The notes beneath the pieces were generated by a model. The model did not search any database. It worked only from the letters and a program-made list of their open reading frames with translations, and was not told the DNA's origin. Below, one piece after another: positions 31,165 to 42,849 of a DNA stretch of 64,000 nt (position 1 is its first letter; each line of letters starts with the position of its first letter). The translations under genes were made by a program, and so were the position numbers. Origin of the DNA: Clusia tigrina (Eukaryota > Arthropoda > Insecta > Diptera > Clusiidae); contig OV050030.1 of the NCBI GenBank assembly GCA_920105625.2, forward strand, positions 210,040,325-210,104,324. The letters run 5' to 3'.

Positions 31165-32488
31165 GCCGACGCACTTTCTAGATTGCCACCTCAATTGAAT
31201 ACTTCAACCTCTTCTGACACACAACATTCAGCAGAAGAAGATAACACGGATCTCATTCCCCATTGCGAAAGTCCAATAAACGATTTTAAAAATCAACTTA
31301 TTTTCTCATTAGGCAACGAAATGCATTGCCATGAGGAGCCCCACCGCAATTATCATAGGCACTATCTTCGCCTACCTAACTTCTATGAACAAAATATAAT
31401 AGAAACTCTAAAACAAAAACTTAACCCCAACGTAGTCAATGGCATCAAAATGCCCGAACCATATTTAGCAATTCTTCAGAAAACATTTAAAGAACATTTT
31501 TCTAAATTCCGTATCCGAATCACACAAAGAGTTGTTCAAGACGTAAGTAACGAAGAGCACAAGTGTACCATTATTGAAAATGAACACAGACGCGCTCATA
31601 GGAACCATTTGGAAATTAAAAACCAAATCCTTGAGAAATTTTATTTCCCACAAACGACAAAGCTTATTAAGCAACACACTAAAGTGTGTCATGTTTGTAA
31701 TATAAGCAAATATGACAGAAACCCTCAAAAGCCAGAACTACAGGCGACTCCAATACCAACATATCCAACAGAAATCCTTCATATAGATATTATAGAGACA
31801 AAAGGGGAAAAATTTATTACTTGTATACAAGTTTTCTAAATTTACAAAATTTTTCCGTTAAAGCATAAATCCGTTCTTCATATTAGAGACAAGCTAATCA
31901 AGCTTTTACACTATTTCACTGTTCCTAAAACAATTGTAATGGACAACGAAGGGAGTTTCATAAGCCCCATTGTCAAGAATTATCTGCAAGGGCTAGGAAT
32001 AGACATTTATACAGTACCATCCCAAAAAAGTGAAGCGAATGGTGCCGTAAAACGCGTGCATTCAACAATAATTGAAATGATACGTTGCTTACTTCGCGAG
32101 TATCGAGATTTATCATTAAAAGAATTGGTCAATATCGCCATAGACCGATACAATAACAGCGTCCATTCCGTTATCAAAAGAAAACCCGTAGACATTTTTT
32201 TCGGTACGATACAAAGAATTAACTATCAACATTTAATAGATTTTAAGAAAATTATAAACTGAGAATTAAAGCATGAAATCGCTACAAAAGCACAATAAAA
32301 ATAGAACTAAACCAAAACAATTTAAACCAGGTGAAATAGTTTACAAATTAAATAAACAAATTAAAACAAAGACAAAGCCTATTTTCGAAAGGGAAATCAT
32401 AGCAAATGACAACACAGTCACTGTCCGAACAGACAGTGGAAAAAGAATACACAAATCTCACCTAAAAAATCAAATCTTTCCAGGTTAA
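31165..32488 (+). pseudogene. pol: errantivirus integrase, right-arm copy
   Basis: Starts in the tail of RNase H (V-A-D-A-L-S-R-L), then linker, zinc region (C-H-V-C), the first Asp in H-I-D-I-I-E, a break at 31839, the second Asp in M-D-N-E-G-S, and Lys in place of the catalytic Glu as in the left copy, a stop at 32262 and a basic tail (32273-32488). The shared lesions show that the gene was already dead when duplicated. Confidence 0.85.
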
Positions 32489-33826
32489 TGCCTTTCATGG
32501 TAATTGCAACAGTCGATATCTATGAATACCACAGTCCCCTAATCTCAATTAAACAAGGAACAGGAAAAATTATTAATGGCAACTACAAAATCATACACAT
32601 CATCGACTTGTCAGAATACGAACAAATTACCAAAGAACTTAAGTCAATAGTCCGATTCGAAATTAACAAATCTGGAACATTGGGACCACAACTTGAACAC
32701 CATCTGACAAAGATTGACGGATATCTAGAACAATTACACGCTATACCCAGACAGAAAAGCAAAAGATCTATAAATTGGATTGGGTTAGCATGGAAATGGT
32801 TAGCAGGAAATCCAGACGCAACAGACTGGGACGAAAAAATAAGGAGAAAGGATACCCTAACAGAAAACAATAAAAGACAATACAGTATCAACAAACATTT
32901 GATTAAAACAACCAACCAAATTCTCAACAACTACAATAGAATTATAAACGAAGTTGACAGTAATAATACAGACAAGTACGAACTAATAGCATTTAACAAA
33001 CTCTCCATACTTAAAGATGACTTAGAACAGATAATTTTTGCAGGACAATTAGCAAAAACAGACATTGTGAATAGTGCTCTCCTAAATAAAGCAGAAATAG
33101 CAAAAATATTATCTCAAATAGAAACACTTCCATTTCAAAATGAGCTGCAAGGGATAGAATATGCAAAACCAGCTATGGTTGTAAGAGATTCGATCCTTCT
33201 GTATGTCATATCCTTACTACAAACAGAAGTTACATTTTACAATAACATACTAATTCGTTCTACAGTCTACAATAATAAGAAAGTTTCGCTTAGGTATTCT
33301 AATTTATTCATTTCACAAACAGAAAAATTTGGTATTAAAGAGAAGTGTGAAACGGTCCAAGGAACAGTTATATGCAAAAAAGACCAACTACAAAGACTTA
33401 AAACTAATAATTGATTTCTCCCAATTGCTTAATGGCGACCACGCTACTTGTGATTATCAGTTCCAAAACAAACCAACAGTAGAGGTAATTAACGACGGAA
33501 CCTTGTTTCTTACAAACTTCTTAGGGAACTTATCATTTGCTAACAGCACCCAAAAACTAAATGGAACATTTATTGTAAACTTCATTACTTTAAATGAAAT
33601 ACAGTATACCAATTGGGAAACTACAGAATATCAAATTTTACCACCAGTTCTACACGGTAATCTCACAGAACGAGAAATTTCTTTAGATTTGAATTATCTC
33701 CACACGCTACATTTTGACAATGTCAAAAGATTAGAAAAGTTTTCAATTCATACTCCCTTGTCTATATCAAATTCTATTACAAATTTGCTTATATTCTCAA
33801 TATTGTTTGCAATTTCAATCTATTAA
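32488..33826 (+). pseudogene. env: errantivirus env, right-arm copy, one-base insertion
   Basis: Same gene as 24202-25539 with a few substitutions (for example Pro to Ala after G-N-P-D). One extra base near 33412 creates a stop after residue 308; the remainder (C-terminal ectodomain and membrane anchor) continues in another frame to 33826. Cleavage site region and membrane segment are still recognisable. Confidence 0.85.
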
Positions 33827-33942
33827 TATTTGAATCATAAAAATCGTAAACAAATTTTTCATATTCCTCACACTAATTTCAAAATTGAACCAATTAAATT
33901 AAATATTTAAATCACCGAGACGATGATTCTTATGAAGGGGGG

Positions 33943-34345
33943 AGTTACCACGCTCTTATAGCTTACTCATCATTTTACCACGACAGAGGACAGTTGCACA
34001 ATAGGTCAATAAACTTATGCACCCGCCCAAGGTTGCTTTCCATCCGTTGCACAAGCACGTGGATATAGCCCACTCAGCACTCTCGCACGATCGAGTGCAA
34101 TTGCACAACAGATAACCGAACTCTTGCATCCGCTCCAGTTTGTGCACATCCGTCGCGCAACCTTTTTTATATTTTATTTTAAGCTTATTCTATATTTCTT
34201 AGTAATAAGCAATTAGCCTATTAAGCATTTAATTGTTATAAATATAAGGTCAATAAAGAATAAGTCGTGCAGTGTTGTTGTGACGACTCCGAAACAAAGT
34301 TATTGTTTTAATTTTTTGATGCTTCGTGGATAACGCTCCGTAACT
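33943..34345 (+). repeat. errantivirus 3' LTR, right-arm copy
   Basis: Reverse complement of 23683-24085 with one substitution. It is preceded by the same polypurine tract and followed by the same TGTATGTATG flank. Confidence 0.95.
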
Positions 34346-34668
34346 TGTATGTATGTATGTAAATATATTGTGTGTATTAGGGAGAGCGTGCGCTATATTA
34401 TAATTAAAATATTTTTATGATATAAGAGTTGAGACTGTCTATATGTTCTAATACAAATGTTTGTTAGTTGATAAGTATGTGAATGTGTTATTGAAAAAAT
34501 ATAGTTTCACAACATTATGCACTTCATAAATCAAATATATAAAAGATACTATAAATGAATACAATTATTTGAATAATAACAACGATAATAACAACAACAC
34601 TACAACTGATAATATAAATAATTAAAATAATATAAATAATTATTATATACATATAATAAAATATCAAT

Positions 34669-35167
34669 ATGTTTTGGATTCAAACATTAAAGCAAAGCGA
34701 TAAATTTTGTATTTGTCAGAGTGCATGGTCGCATTTTAATATTGCACAAATAGTTGCAGTAGACAATTTGTTAGAAGTGTTTGTTACACCAAAAGATGGA
34801 TAGAAGTGTTTATTATTATCTATACGAAGAGGTGAAACACATCCATATACAATACCCCTTGAATTAACATTTTCAACACGACAACATGTTCGATTTGAAG
34901 TGAAGGGTGGGACAATAACCATTATAGGTATCTCCTATAGTAGTGGTAGCAGAACAAAAAAACACCAAAAAATTTCCAACATCATGCCCATTTAGCGAAA
35001 TAGACGATTTATACGAGTATACTGGAAAGTATTATAATCATCATAGCATTGATGAAGATTTCAATCTTTTAAAACTCTTCGAAGAGAATAGTTTGCACCC
35101 CACTGCAAGAACAAGAAAAACAACAACAACAATAACAACACCAACAGCAGCATCATCATATACATAA
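34669..35167 (+). pseudogene. unidentified Maverick gene, right copy
   Basis: Mirror copy of 22861-23359 with the same internal TAG (34798-34800 region) and frame change. The last frame has D-D-L-Y-E-Y-T-G-K and the Thr-rich tail. Function unknown. Confidence 0.4.
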
Positions 35168-35334
35168 GAAAATTATAAAACATTTTAAACCCAAAATTTT
35201 GTATCATTCACACAAAATCTATATAAATAAAAAATAACAAACACATTTTTTTAAAATATTTATTTTTAATTTAAAATATTTATTATTATTATTTTTAAAT
35301 ATAAATAATAAAATAAAAATATTTATATTTATTA

Positions 35335-35577
35335 CTATAGGGAATATTTCCCTATTTCACAAATGAAGACCATCGTCTTCATCACCTTCATTAAATTCAC
35401 CCCAGCTTCTTTGCTGGGATTGAATCGAAATTCCTGCAGTCTCATCTGGAGGAATTCCTCCATCTCTGGGGCATCCCAGCACGCTTTGGAAAACTTCGGA
35501 CCGAATTGGACCGCTTCGTCATATTGTTTAAAATATGCTGGTGCCTCCGCGTTCATACGAGTATATGTAGCTTCCAT
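35335..35577 (-). CDS. small GC-richer open frame, right copy
   Basis: Mirror copy of 22451-22693, 80 codons, one residue different. Still open. No family recognised. Confidence 0.45.
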   Translation of the reverse strand: MEATYTRMNAEAPAYFKQYDEAVQFGPKFSKACWDAPEMEEFLQMRLQEFRFNPSKEAGVNLMKVMKTMVFICEIGKYSL

Positions 35578-35950
35578 GGCGAGTTTTCTGTTTTATGTGT
35601 ATTCTACAAGAATTACTCGTATTTATATGCAAAATCCATACAGCCATATAAGTGAAGTAAATCATTAGCTTGAAAAAATTATTCATACGACGTACAACCA
35701 TATTTGTGATAACATGTAAATGTTCACATAAAACTGTTATACTCAAATTTGATAATCTTCGCAGATATATAAAAATAGAAATAATAAACATTTCTTCAAC
35801 ATGTTTCATTCTGAAATAAATTCCATATACAAGTAATATTAATCATTTTCTGCAGAGTGAAATAAAATAAAAATTTTTAATATTGTTAATTAGGCAGGAA
35901 TGAAAACAGTAAGCAATTTTAATTTTTATAATTTATTTATTCAATATATT

Positions 35951-36364
35951 TTAATTATAATTTGAAAATATAGTATTTTCCTCGTCTGGACTTGCATTTA
36001 AGAATTCCGTAATTGGATCTTCTTCTAAGTCTAACCAATATTTTCCTTGCTGCATACATTTCACAATATAGATAGTGTTAAGAGGGTTATTAATGTAATT
36101 TATCGCATTCTCACTAAGTGAATTAAATCGTTCAGGTAGAAACAATGCGATATTTTCTAAATCCACCATCATCCGTCGTCCATATTTCGTTGAAATTTAT
36201 GCTATTCCTAATATCTTCATTGGACTATCCATTACTATATTATTGATTCCCCAAGATGGTTTGAGGTTTTTACCAAAGAATTCTTCTTTCACAACTTTAA
36301 AAGTATTGTTAGTAGAAGTCATTTTTTGTTTTTCCTGAAATAAAGTATTGTGGGTAGGAGCCAT
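35951..36364 (-). pseudogene. unidentified Maverick-associated protein, right copy with a stop
   Basis: Mirror copy of 21664-22077. A substitution produces an in-frame stop near 36197 (ATTTATGC in place of the I-A-S-I-S region), leaving an open part from 36172 to 35951 that keeps V-D-L-E-N and F-L-P-E-R-F. Otherwise nearly identical to the left copy. Confidence 0.5.
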
Positions 36365-36435
36365 TTTAATTTTTTTTCTGAAAGGATATATAAATAAAAT
36401 TCAAATATAATTAAAAGTATAAAATTATTGTATTT

Positions 36436-39400
36436 TTGTTTCTCGACATATGTTTAGAAAGTAGTAAACTCACCAAAGAAGTCATTTTTTGTGAATTTTG
36501 TGGATGTGCTTTCCATTCAAAATGGAATTTGAAGAGACATTTTCTACGTAAACATAACCAAGGAAATATTCGTTCTAACAAGCCAAAAAATCATATAAGA
36601 AAAGAACATACAAATCAACAATTATATGAAATAATTAAACAACAGAAAGCATTAATAAAGCAACAAGATCAGCAATTAATTGAAGCACAAAATAAAAAGC
36701 TGCATATAATCACACAGCAACAATATAAATATGAGAATATGGATAATAAGAATGAAAATAATAATTCTACAAAAGTTTCGATCGGTCAAACATCTTTAAA
36801 CAAATCTATAAATAATGATATTAATGAGAAAGAACCAACTTGCAGTTATAAATATTGTGAAACATGTAAGCTTAAGATATCAACGAAATCATGGTATCAT
36901 CCCTTGACCAATCAACATAAAAAAAACCAGTTGTTCACAATTAAAAGATGATTTGTATTTAGTGAAAGGGTTATATAATAATCGCATTGAACGTTATGTA
37001 TTTAAAAACCGACATGAAAATATTATCATACCAAATACTTTCTTTAAAAATGGTAAAGATATAATATTAGAATTATTAAATAAGCAACTAGAAAAACATC
37101 AGTCATATAAATATAATTTTGAATTGTTTTGGAATATATAAGATTCAAACCAAACAATATTGATGATAACAGTGATTGTGAAACAGCAACTATAGATGTG
37201 AAATCATTTCAAACGAAAATGATATTAGCACAAAACCTTGAAGAAATTGAACTTGAATATGATGTACATTGTTCTTATTTAATTACAAAAATGGAAAGTT
37301 TCAAGAGAAGGATAGCGGATGGACTCTAATTAAAATAATTGAATTAGAGACTAATATTAATCAATATAAATCATTAAAGGGTTCTGCTTATAATAAATTA
37401 CCTCATAATATAGCAATGAAACATGCCTGTATTAATGTAATGAATATAAATGATAACTATTGCTATACTATCTGCAATAAAAAAATGTGCAACATAGTAA
37501 TAGATGTTCGCAATATGCAGTGGATATTAAGAATGATGTGATTCATGTTGGAAAAATGATATTAAACTTTAAAAGTTTGTTATTTCCAATGCCATTAGAC
37601 CAAATCAGAAAATTTGAGGAAAATAATAATATCAGCATTAATGTTTTTGGATGTTCTGAGAAAGGTGATCAAATTGTGGGTCTCTATCATACCACAAAGT
37701 TGGAGAGAGATATCCATATTAATTTATTGTTTCTACAAAGCGGTGACATTTCACATTATGTATGGATTAAAAATATATCAAGGTAAAAAGAAACAAAACA
37801 CATGATTTTTTATTCCTTATAAAATTACTATTTACAGATTAATTAAATCACAATTGACATTAAATACAAAAGCTCTACTATTATGTAACTTTCGCTTGCA
37901 GTACACCAGAAATAAAGATGTTATGTTAAAACATAAAGCAGAGTGAAGCAAAGTAGTGACCACAATACCGATTGGTCAAAATAATGATGATATTTTAAAG
38001 TTTACTTCTTTTAGGTCTAAGTTAGATGTACCATTTGTAATTTATGCAGATTTTGAGTGTATTTTAGAGAATGTACAGCTAAATGATTCAGAAAATATTT
38101 GCAGCACTAAAATACATAAGCCTATAGCATCTAGATATTACATAAAGTGCGGTTTCAATAATAGCTTAAACAAATTTGTAACTTATTCAGGAGAAGATTC
38201 TGCTAAGGTATTCATAGATAAATTAATTAGTGATACTAAACCTCTATATGTAAATTATTTAAATAGAATAGTACCAATGAAGTCTCTAACTTTAGAAGAA
38301 ATGGAAAAACATAGAACAAATACAATTTGTCATATTTGTAAGCAAATAATTGATCAATACAAGGTTGCTGATCATTGGCATCTTACAGGTTAATATCGTG
38401 GACCTGCAGACTCTAGTTGTAACTTAAATTTTCAGATACGAAAAATTTATACCAATTTTTATCCATAATTTTTCTGTTTATGACTTTCATCTGATTGTTA
38501 AAGAACTCGAATCATTTAAAGGACACATTAATATAATTCCTCTGAATAAGGAATTATATATATATATCACTTTCGAAAGATATTCATATTAGTGATAAAG
38601 AATTCTTTGAATTACGATTTTTAGACTCATACAGATTTATGAACTCATCTTTAGATGCATTAGCTAAAAATCTTGATGCTGATGATTGTCACATTTTACA
38701 CTCATTGTATACAAATATTGACGAGTTCAATCTCTTGAAAAGAAAAGGTGTTTTCCCCTATGAATATGTAAATTCAGTAGATCGACTTAAAAATATCAAT
38801 TTACCTTCACGTGAAAAATTTTTCTCCACATAAAATAATGTAGAGTGTTCTACTGATAATTATGATCATGCTGAAAAAGTTAGGAATACTTTCAAATGCA
38901 AAACTTTACCTGATTATATGCTGTTATATTTAAAAACAGATGTTATACTTATAGCAGATGCTTTTGAAAACTTTAAAAAAATATGTAAAAATATTTATGA
39001 ATTTGATCCTGTTCATTATCTAACTAACCAAGTTTATCCTGGGATGTAATTCTGAAGGCAACAGGTATTGAATTAGAATTATTTAAAGATATTAATATGT
39101 ATAATTTCAATAAAAGTGGGATTAGAGGTCGTATTGTTCAATGTTCTAAACGACATTCAAAGGCTAATAATAAATATCTTCCTGAATATGATCAAAGTAA
39201 ATCTTCAGAATACTTGATGTATTTAGATGCAAATAACTTATATGGTTGGGCAATGTCTGAATATTTGCCTTATGGTGGATTTCAATGGGTTGAGGATATA
39301 TCAAATTTTGATATTCTTACAGTAACTATAAAATCAGACTTTGGTTATATTTTAGAAGTTGATTTAGATTATCCTGAAAATATTCATGATATACACAAAC

Positions 39401-40430
39401 CCTTCTATGCTGAGAATAAAAAAGCACATAGTAAATCCAAAACTAAAAGATATAAATAATAAACGAAATTATATGATACATTACCCCAATCTACAACATT
39501 GTATTGCTAATGGTTTAAAGCTTGTGAAAATTCATAGGATTTTGAAATTTAAGCAATCTAACTGGTTGAAGAATTATATTGATCTGAATACTTTTCATAG
39601 AACACTTGCGAAAAATGAATTTGAAAAAATTTCTTTAAATTATTAAATAGTGCAGTTTATGGAAAAACAATAGAAAATGTTGAGAAATGGAAGAATGTAA
39701 AGATTGTTACTGAATGGGAAAACAAGGGAAGACATTTAAGCGCAAGTGCTCTAATTGCAAGACCAAATTTTCATAGTTTAAAACATTTTACAGATAGCAT
39801 GGTAGCAATAGAACTTTCTCCTGAGCAAGTTGCATATAATAAACCAATATACTTGGGATTTACTGTTTTAGAATTATCAAAATTAAAAATGTATAGTTTT
39901 CACAATGATTATATGAAAAATAAATTTTATGAAAAAATACAGTTGAACTATATGGATACAGATTCATTTATATATTCTATAAAAACAGATGATTTTTATG
40001 AAGATATTCGTAATGATATTGATAGTTTGATACATAAGAATATCCTAGTGATAATAGATTACTTTAAAAAAAAAAAAAAAATTTAAGAATGATGAAAGAT
40101 GAAAATAATTGTCGAATAATGAAAGAATTCATTGGGCTACCCTCAAAAATGTATAGTATTAATATTTTAGACGGTAATGAAATAAAAAAATCAAAAGGTA
40201 TGAAGAAATGTGTTTTATCGAAACTGAATATAAATGATTATAAAGATTGTTTACTACAGAATAAAGTATTCTATGACAAAATGTATGTCTTTAGATCAAA
40301 AGTTCATGAAATTTATACACAACAATGGACAAAAATAATATTAAGTAATGATGATGATAAACGATATATTAAAGAAGATAGAGTAAATACTTACGCTTGG
40401 GGACATTATAAAATTAATTGTAGTAGATAA
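36436..40430 (+). pseudogene. POLB: Maverick DNA polymerase B, right copy, with N-terminal zinc fingers
   Basis: This arm keeps the N-terminal region lost on the left. The first frame (36436-36951) has a C2H2 finger, C-E-F-C-G-C-A-F-H then L-K-R-H-F-L-R-K-H, a Gln/Asn-rich helix, and a second C/H cluster (C-E-T-C-K and H-P-L-T-N-Q-H). Later pieces in changing frames show Exo I (Y-A-D-F-E near 38050), the R-F-L-D-S-Y block (38620), motif A (L-D-A-N-N-L-Y-G-W near 39225), motif B (N-S-A-V-Y-G-K-T near 39650), motif C (Y-M-D-T-D-S near 39952) and A-W-G-H-Y-K-I at the end. An A-run at 40068-40082 and several other sites shift the frame. No ATG opens the first frame, so the true start or a first exon is not visible. 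Confidence 0.9.
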
Positions 40431-40622
40431 ATTAAGTTTTATTATTTTTATTAAAATATTGTTATTATTACATAATATATAATAAAGATTTTATTATTTT
40501 CAAAACAAAACTATTATACATTGTTTTTTATTTCTACATCAATAAATTTTCTTAAAATCAAAGCATTTTTTAACTCACAACATCCATAGTGTGCATTACA
40601 TTGAGTAAGTATTGGATATTTT

Positions 40623-40989
40623 TTATTTAGAATTTATAATTATCACATCCAAATTCTTGCAAACATTTTTGTTAAGTATATCTGCAATCCACATTTTTTT
40701 AAATGCTTTAACATAAACTGTTGTAGACAGTATATTTGCCTTTAAAAAGTCTTTTACATTATTAAATGAGATGAAACCATCATTCCACGCAAAACCATGA
40801 TGATTTTTTGTTAGCCAATTTTGTTCTTTTTGATATTTCTGAGATAATGTTCTAAATTCAAACGGAGGTTTCAACCTTAGAAATTCCGTGTAGAGAGTTA
40901 CAAGTAATAGCCCACTCTTTTGCTTTAAATCTATTTGCACCTCCTTTAAAACCTTGCACATCTAATGTTATACAACTATCTGACGCCAT
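40623..40989 (-). pseudogene. conserved Maverick-associated protein (LDVQGF type), right copy
   Basis: Mirror of 17752-18232. The start M-A-S-D-S and L-D-V-Q-G-F-K are present, the Y-V-K block follows, and the frame is broken near 40870. It differs from the left copy at roughly one base in ten, clearly more than the polymerase or LTR copies differ. Confidence 0.5.
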
Positions 40990-41076
40990 TTAAAGGTTTG
41001 TAGTAATGGTATACATATATTTTGCTACAATATGTATAGATAATAGGAACTCTTAAAATAATTTTTTTATTTCATT

Positions 41077-41085
41077 ATTTAAAGG
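41077..41085. repeat. target duplication of the P-like element (left)
   Basis: ATTTAAAGG here and ATTTAAGGG at 41968-41976; the uninterrupted left arm has one copy. The size is 8 or 9 bp with one mismatch. Confidence 0.7.
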
Positions 41086-41967
41086 CAAAAATAATAGAAA
41101 CAAAGATTGCACAACGCTGTTAACAAAATTTTTTCGATCTGCGCATCTACGTCATCGTAGCATAGTTGCAAAGAGAAATGTCAAACTAGCGTGGATTTTG
41201 TAAACAAAAAAGTAAACAGTGCTGTGTAATATTAAAAAAAAAACTCCTATTTTTTATATGAAACATTTTTTGGCGAAATACATAATAATACAAATATATT
41301 TCCGCAAATATTAAATTTAAATTACAATTATTTCTATTAGAAAACCGCCCATCAGAAATGCTAAATTAAATAAATCATTTGGGCAAACAAATGTGAAGTG
41401 TATGTGTTTTTTCAAATAGTTTATTATGAATAATAAAAAAGTAATAATAATAACAATAATAATAGTATGATAATAAATGTATAATAAAAATAATAATAAT
41501 ACTCTGTAATAATAATGAAACTCTGTTAATGTTTTACAAAATTTTCTTTTTCTTTTGGAAGAATTGTATAAGTTCAGCAATTCGAATGCAATTTAAATAA
41601 TTCAAATTCAAAGTCATCATTTGTGAAATGCTCCATACAAATGAAGCTGGTCTTCGGATTGAAAACGTTTTCTCGCCGGCAAAAAGTTATCCACTTTTTT
41701 AAAACAGTCGGATTGCACGGAAAGGTGAAAAAACTGCATTCCGATGCTTTACGTTCATTCCAGTTATTACAACCTGCCTCCGCACATTTCATTTTTAGTA
41801 ATTGTCTCTTTATTTTCTTGTTTATTTTATTATTTATTAAAAATACATTATCCGCACTATGTATTTATTGCTACGGTGACGTCACAGCCCAGCAACGAAA
41901 TGTCAAACTCAGAAATAATATAATAACGGATCTGCGCAATGCGTAATCTTCTTCTCTATCATTCTTG
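41086..41967 (-). mobile_element. P-element-like transposon, short, THAP-bearing
   Basis: An 882-bp insertion present only in the right arm; the left arm provides the empty site. Its ends are imperfect inverted repeats of about 32 bp (23 of 32 matches, both starting CAA and sharing GATAGA/AATAGA and AAGATT), flanked by an 8-9 bp duplication. It encodes a THAP domain and nothing else recognisable. P elements have 31-bp inverted repeats, 8-bp duplications and a THAP domain at the transposase N-terminus. The length suggests an internally deleted, non-autonomous copy. A sequence GAAATGTCAAACT occurs near both ends in the same orientation. Confidence 0.8.
41574..41792 (-). CDS. THAP-domain fragment of a P-like transposase
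   Basis: A 72-codon frame starting M-K-C-A-E-A-G-C. The C2CH zinc pattern of THAP domains is visible: C-x4-C at the N-terminus and C-M-E-H-F at about residue 52-56, with W at residue 34 and the F-N-P-K-T-S-F-I-C lead-in. THAP domains bind the subterminal DNA of P elements. Only this first-exon-like part of a transposase remains, so the product could bind DNA but not catalyse transposition. Codon 72 is followed by a stop. Confidence 0.8.
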   Translation of the reverse strand: MKCAEAGCNNWNERKASECSFFTFPCNPTVLKKWITFCRRENVFNPKTSFICMEHFTNDDFEFELFKLHSNC

Positions 41968-42743
41968 ATTTAAGGGTATATATTCTATAACTCTATCATG
42001 AATGAGTACAAAATATGCTGATGTATTTGTTGGAATATTCTTTAATGTCTTAAATTCGATTGGTCCTGTTTTAACAGCTTCGTTTTGATGTGTTACATCA
42101 ACCACTATTATAGGAGCTACAGTCTTAAATTCATCACATAATAATAGAGGTTGAGGATCACGTGTGTAATAACTTTGTTGAAACTTTGAATACTTTTCAT
42201 ATAAAATGGCATAACGATCATTATCAAATTTCAAATTAATATCATATGGAAATGTAATTGAGTTTAGTTGCACGTTCACATCCGTTAGATCACAATGTTG
42301 AAATTTGTTAACATTTTGGAATCCGATCAATATGATGCGAGGTCTTTCACACTGTATTGAAAGTTTAACATTCCACAAATGATTTGTTCCTTGGGAGAGC
42401 ATGGGATTAAAGTGGCAATCCCAACTGCGAAATGCTAATGTTAATGGTTTACCGCTGCTCACTGTCTTAAACATTCCTAATTTGGCAAAATCAGATAATT
42501 GTATATGTGGGATTTTCCATGTGATATTTGTTATATTTAGCATTATCTTTTCCTTTGAATCACTTGAGGTCACAACATTTTGATCATTCTTGGAACTTAA
42601 AAATATAAGTTCATGTTTAGAGTTTACCACCACTCAGACCTCAGCAATCCTAAACACATTTTCAGTGGTACACAAAAATTAAAGTGACCATTAGATATTT
42701 GAATAGTATTTGTTGATGTCCAACCAACATTTTTTAACATATT
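41968..42743 (-). pseudogene. Maverick major capsid protein, right copy, C-terminal part
   Basis: This copy keeps the segment that is deleted on the left (after K-F-Q-H) and is open from 42633 to its end. The P-like insertion removes the last few residues (after Y-I-P-L-N). The N-terminal third is missing because the arm ends at 42743. A short deletion and frame change occur near 42640. It differs from the left copy by several percent. Confidence 0.7.
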
Positions 42744-42849
42744 TGTCAGTTAAAACAAGCGAGTTAATTTATTTTAGATTTTTTTTTTTTTTAAATTTAT
42801 TTTATATAGAAGTTGTTTGATAATTGGTATTTTTTCGCAAATGCTTTAA

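Larger units (their letters stand above)
31110..34345 (+). mobile_element. 5'-truncated errantivirus in the right arm
   Basis: Plus-strand duplicate of 23683-26917: end of RNase H, integrase, env and the 3' LTR. It lacks a 5' LTR, gag, protease and RT. The single difference between its LTR and the other 3' LTR shows that it is a duplicate of the left element and not a separate insertion. Confidence 0.95.
31110..42743 (-). repeat. right arm of the imperfect palindrome
   Basis: Reverse complement of 16913-26917 plus about 720 bp of polymerase sequence missing on the left and a P-like insertion at 41086-41967. The arm starts abruptly in the errantivirus RNase H region (TATAGAGG) and ends abruptly in the major capsid gene (near ATATGTTAAAAA), next to BEL/Pao sequence. 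Neither boundary matches an element end. Confidence 0.95.

Noticed and set aside
31110..34345. The right errantivirus piece as an independent insertion.
   Set aside because: It lacks a 5' LTR, shares flanking DNA and lesions with the left copy, and its LTR differs by one base from the left 3' LTR versus about ten between the LTRs of the left element.
41086..41967. The THAP insertion as a hAT element, which also makes 8-bp duplications.
   Set aside because: The THAP domain and about 31-bp inverted repeats fit P-like elements better; no hAT dimerisation motif is visible.
16913..42743. The long inverted arms as the terminal inverted repeats of one Maverick.
   Set aside because: The arms include coding genes and an errantivirus, and end inside the capsid gene and RNase H; Maverick terminal repeats are non-coding and define the ends.
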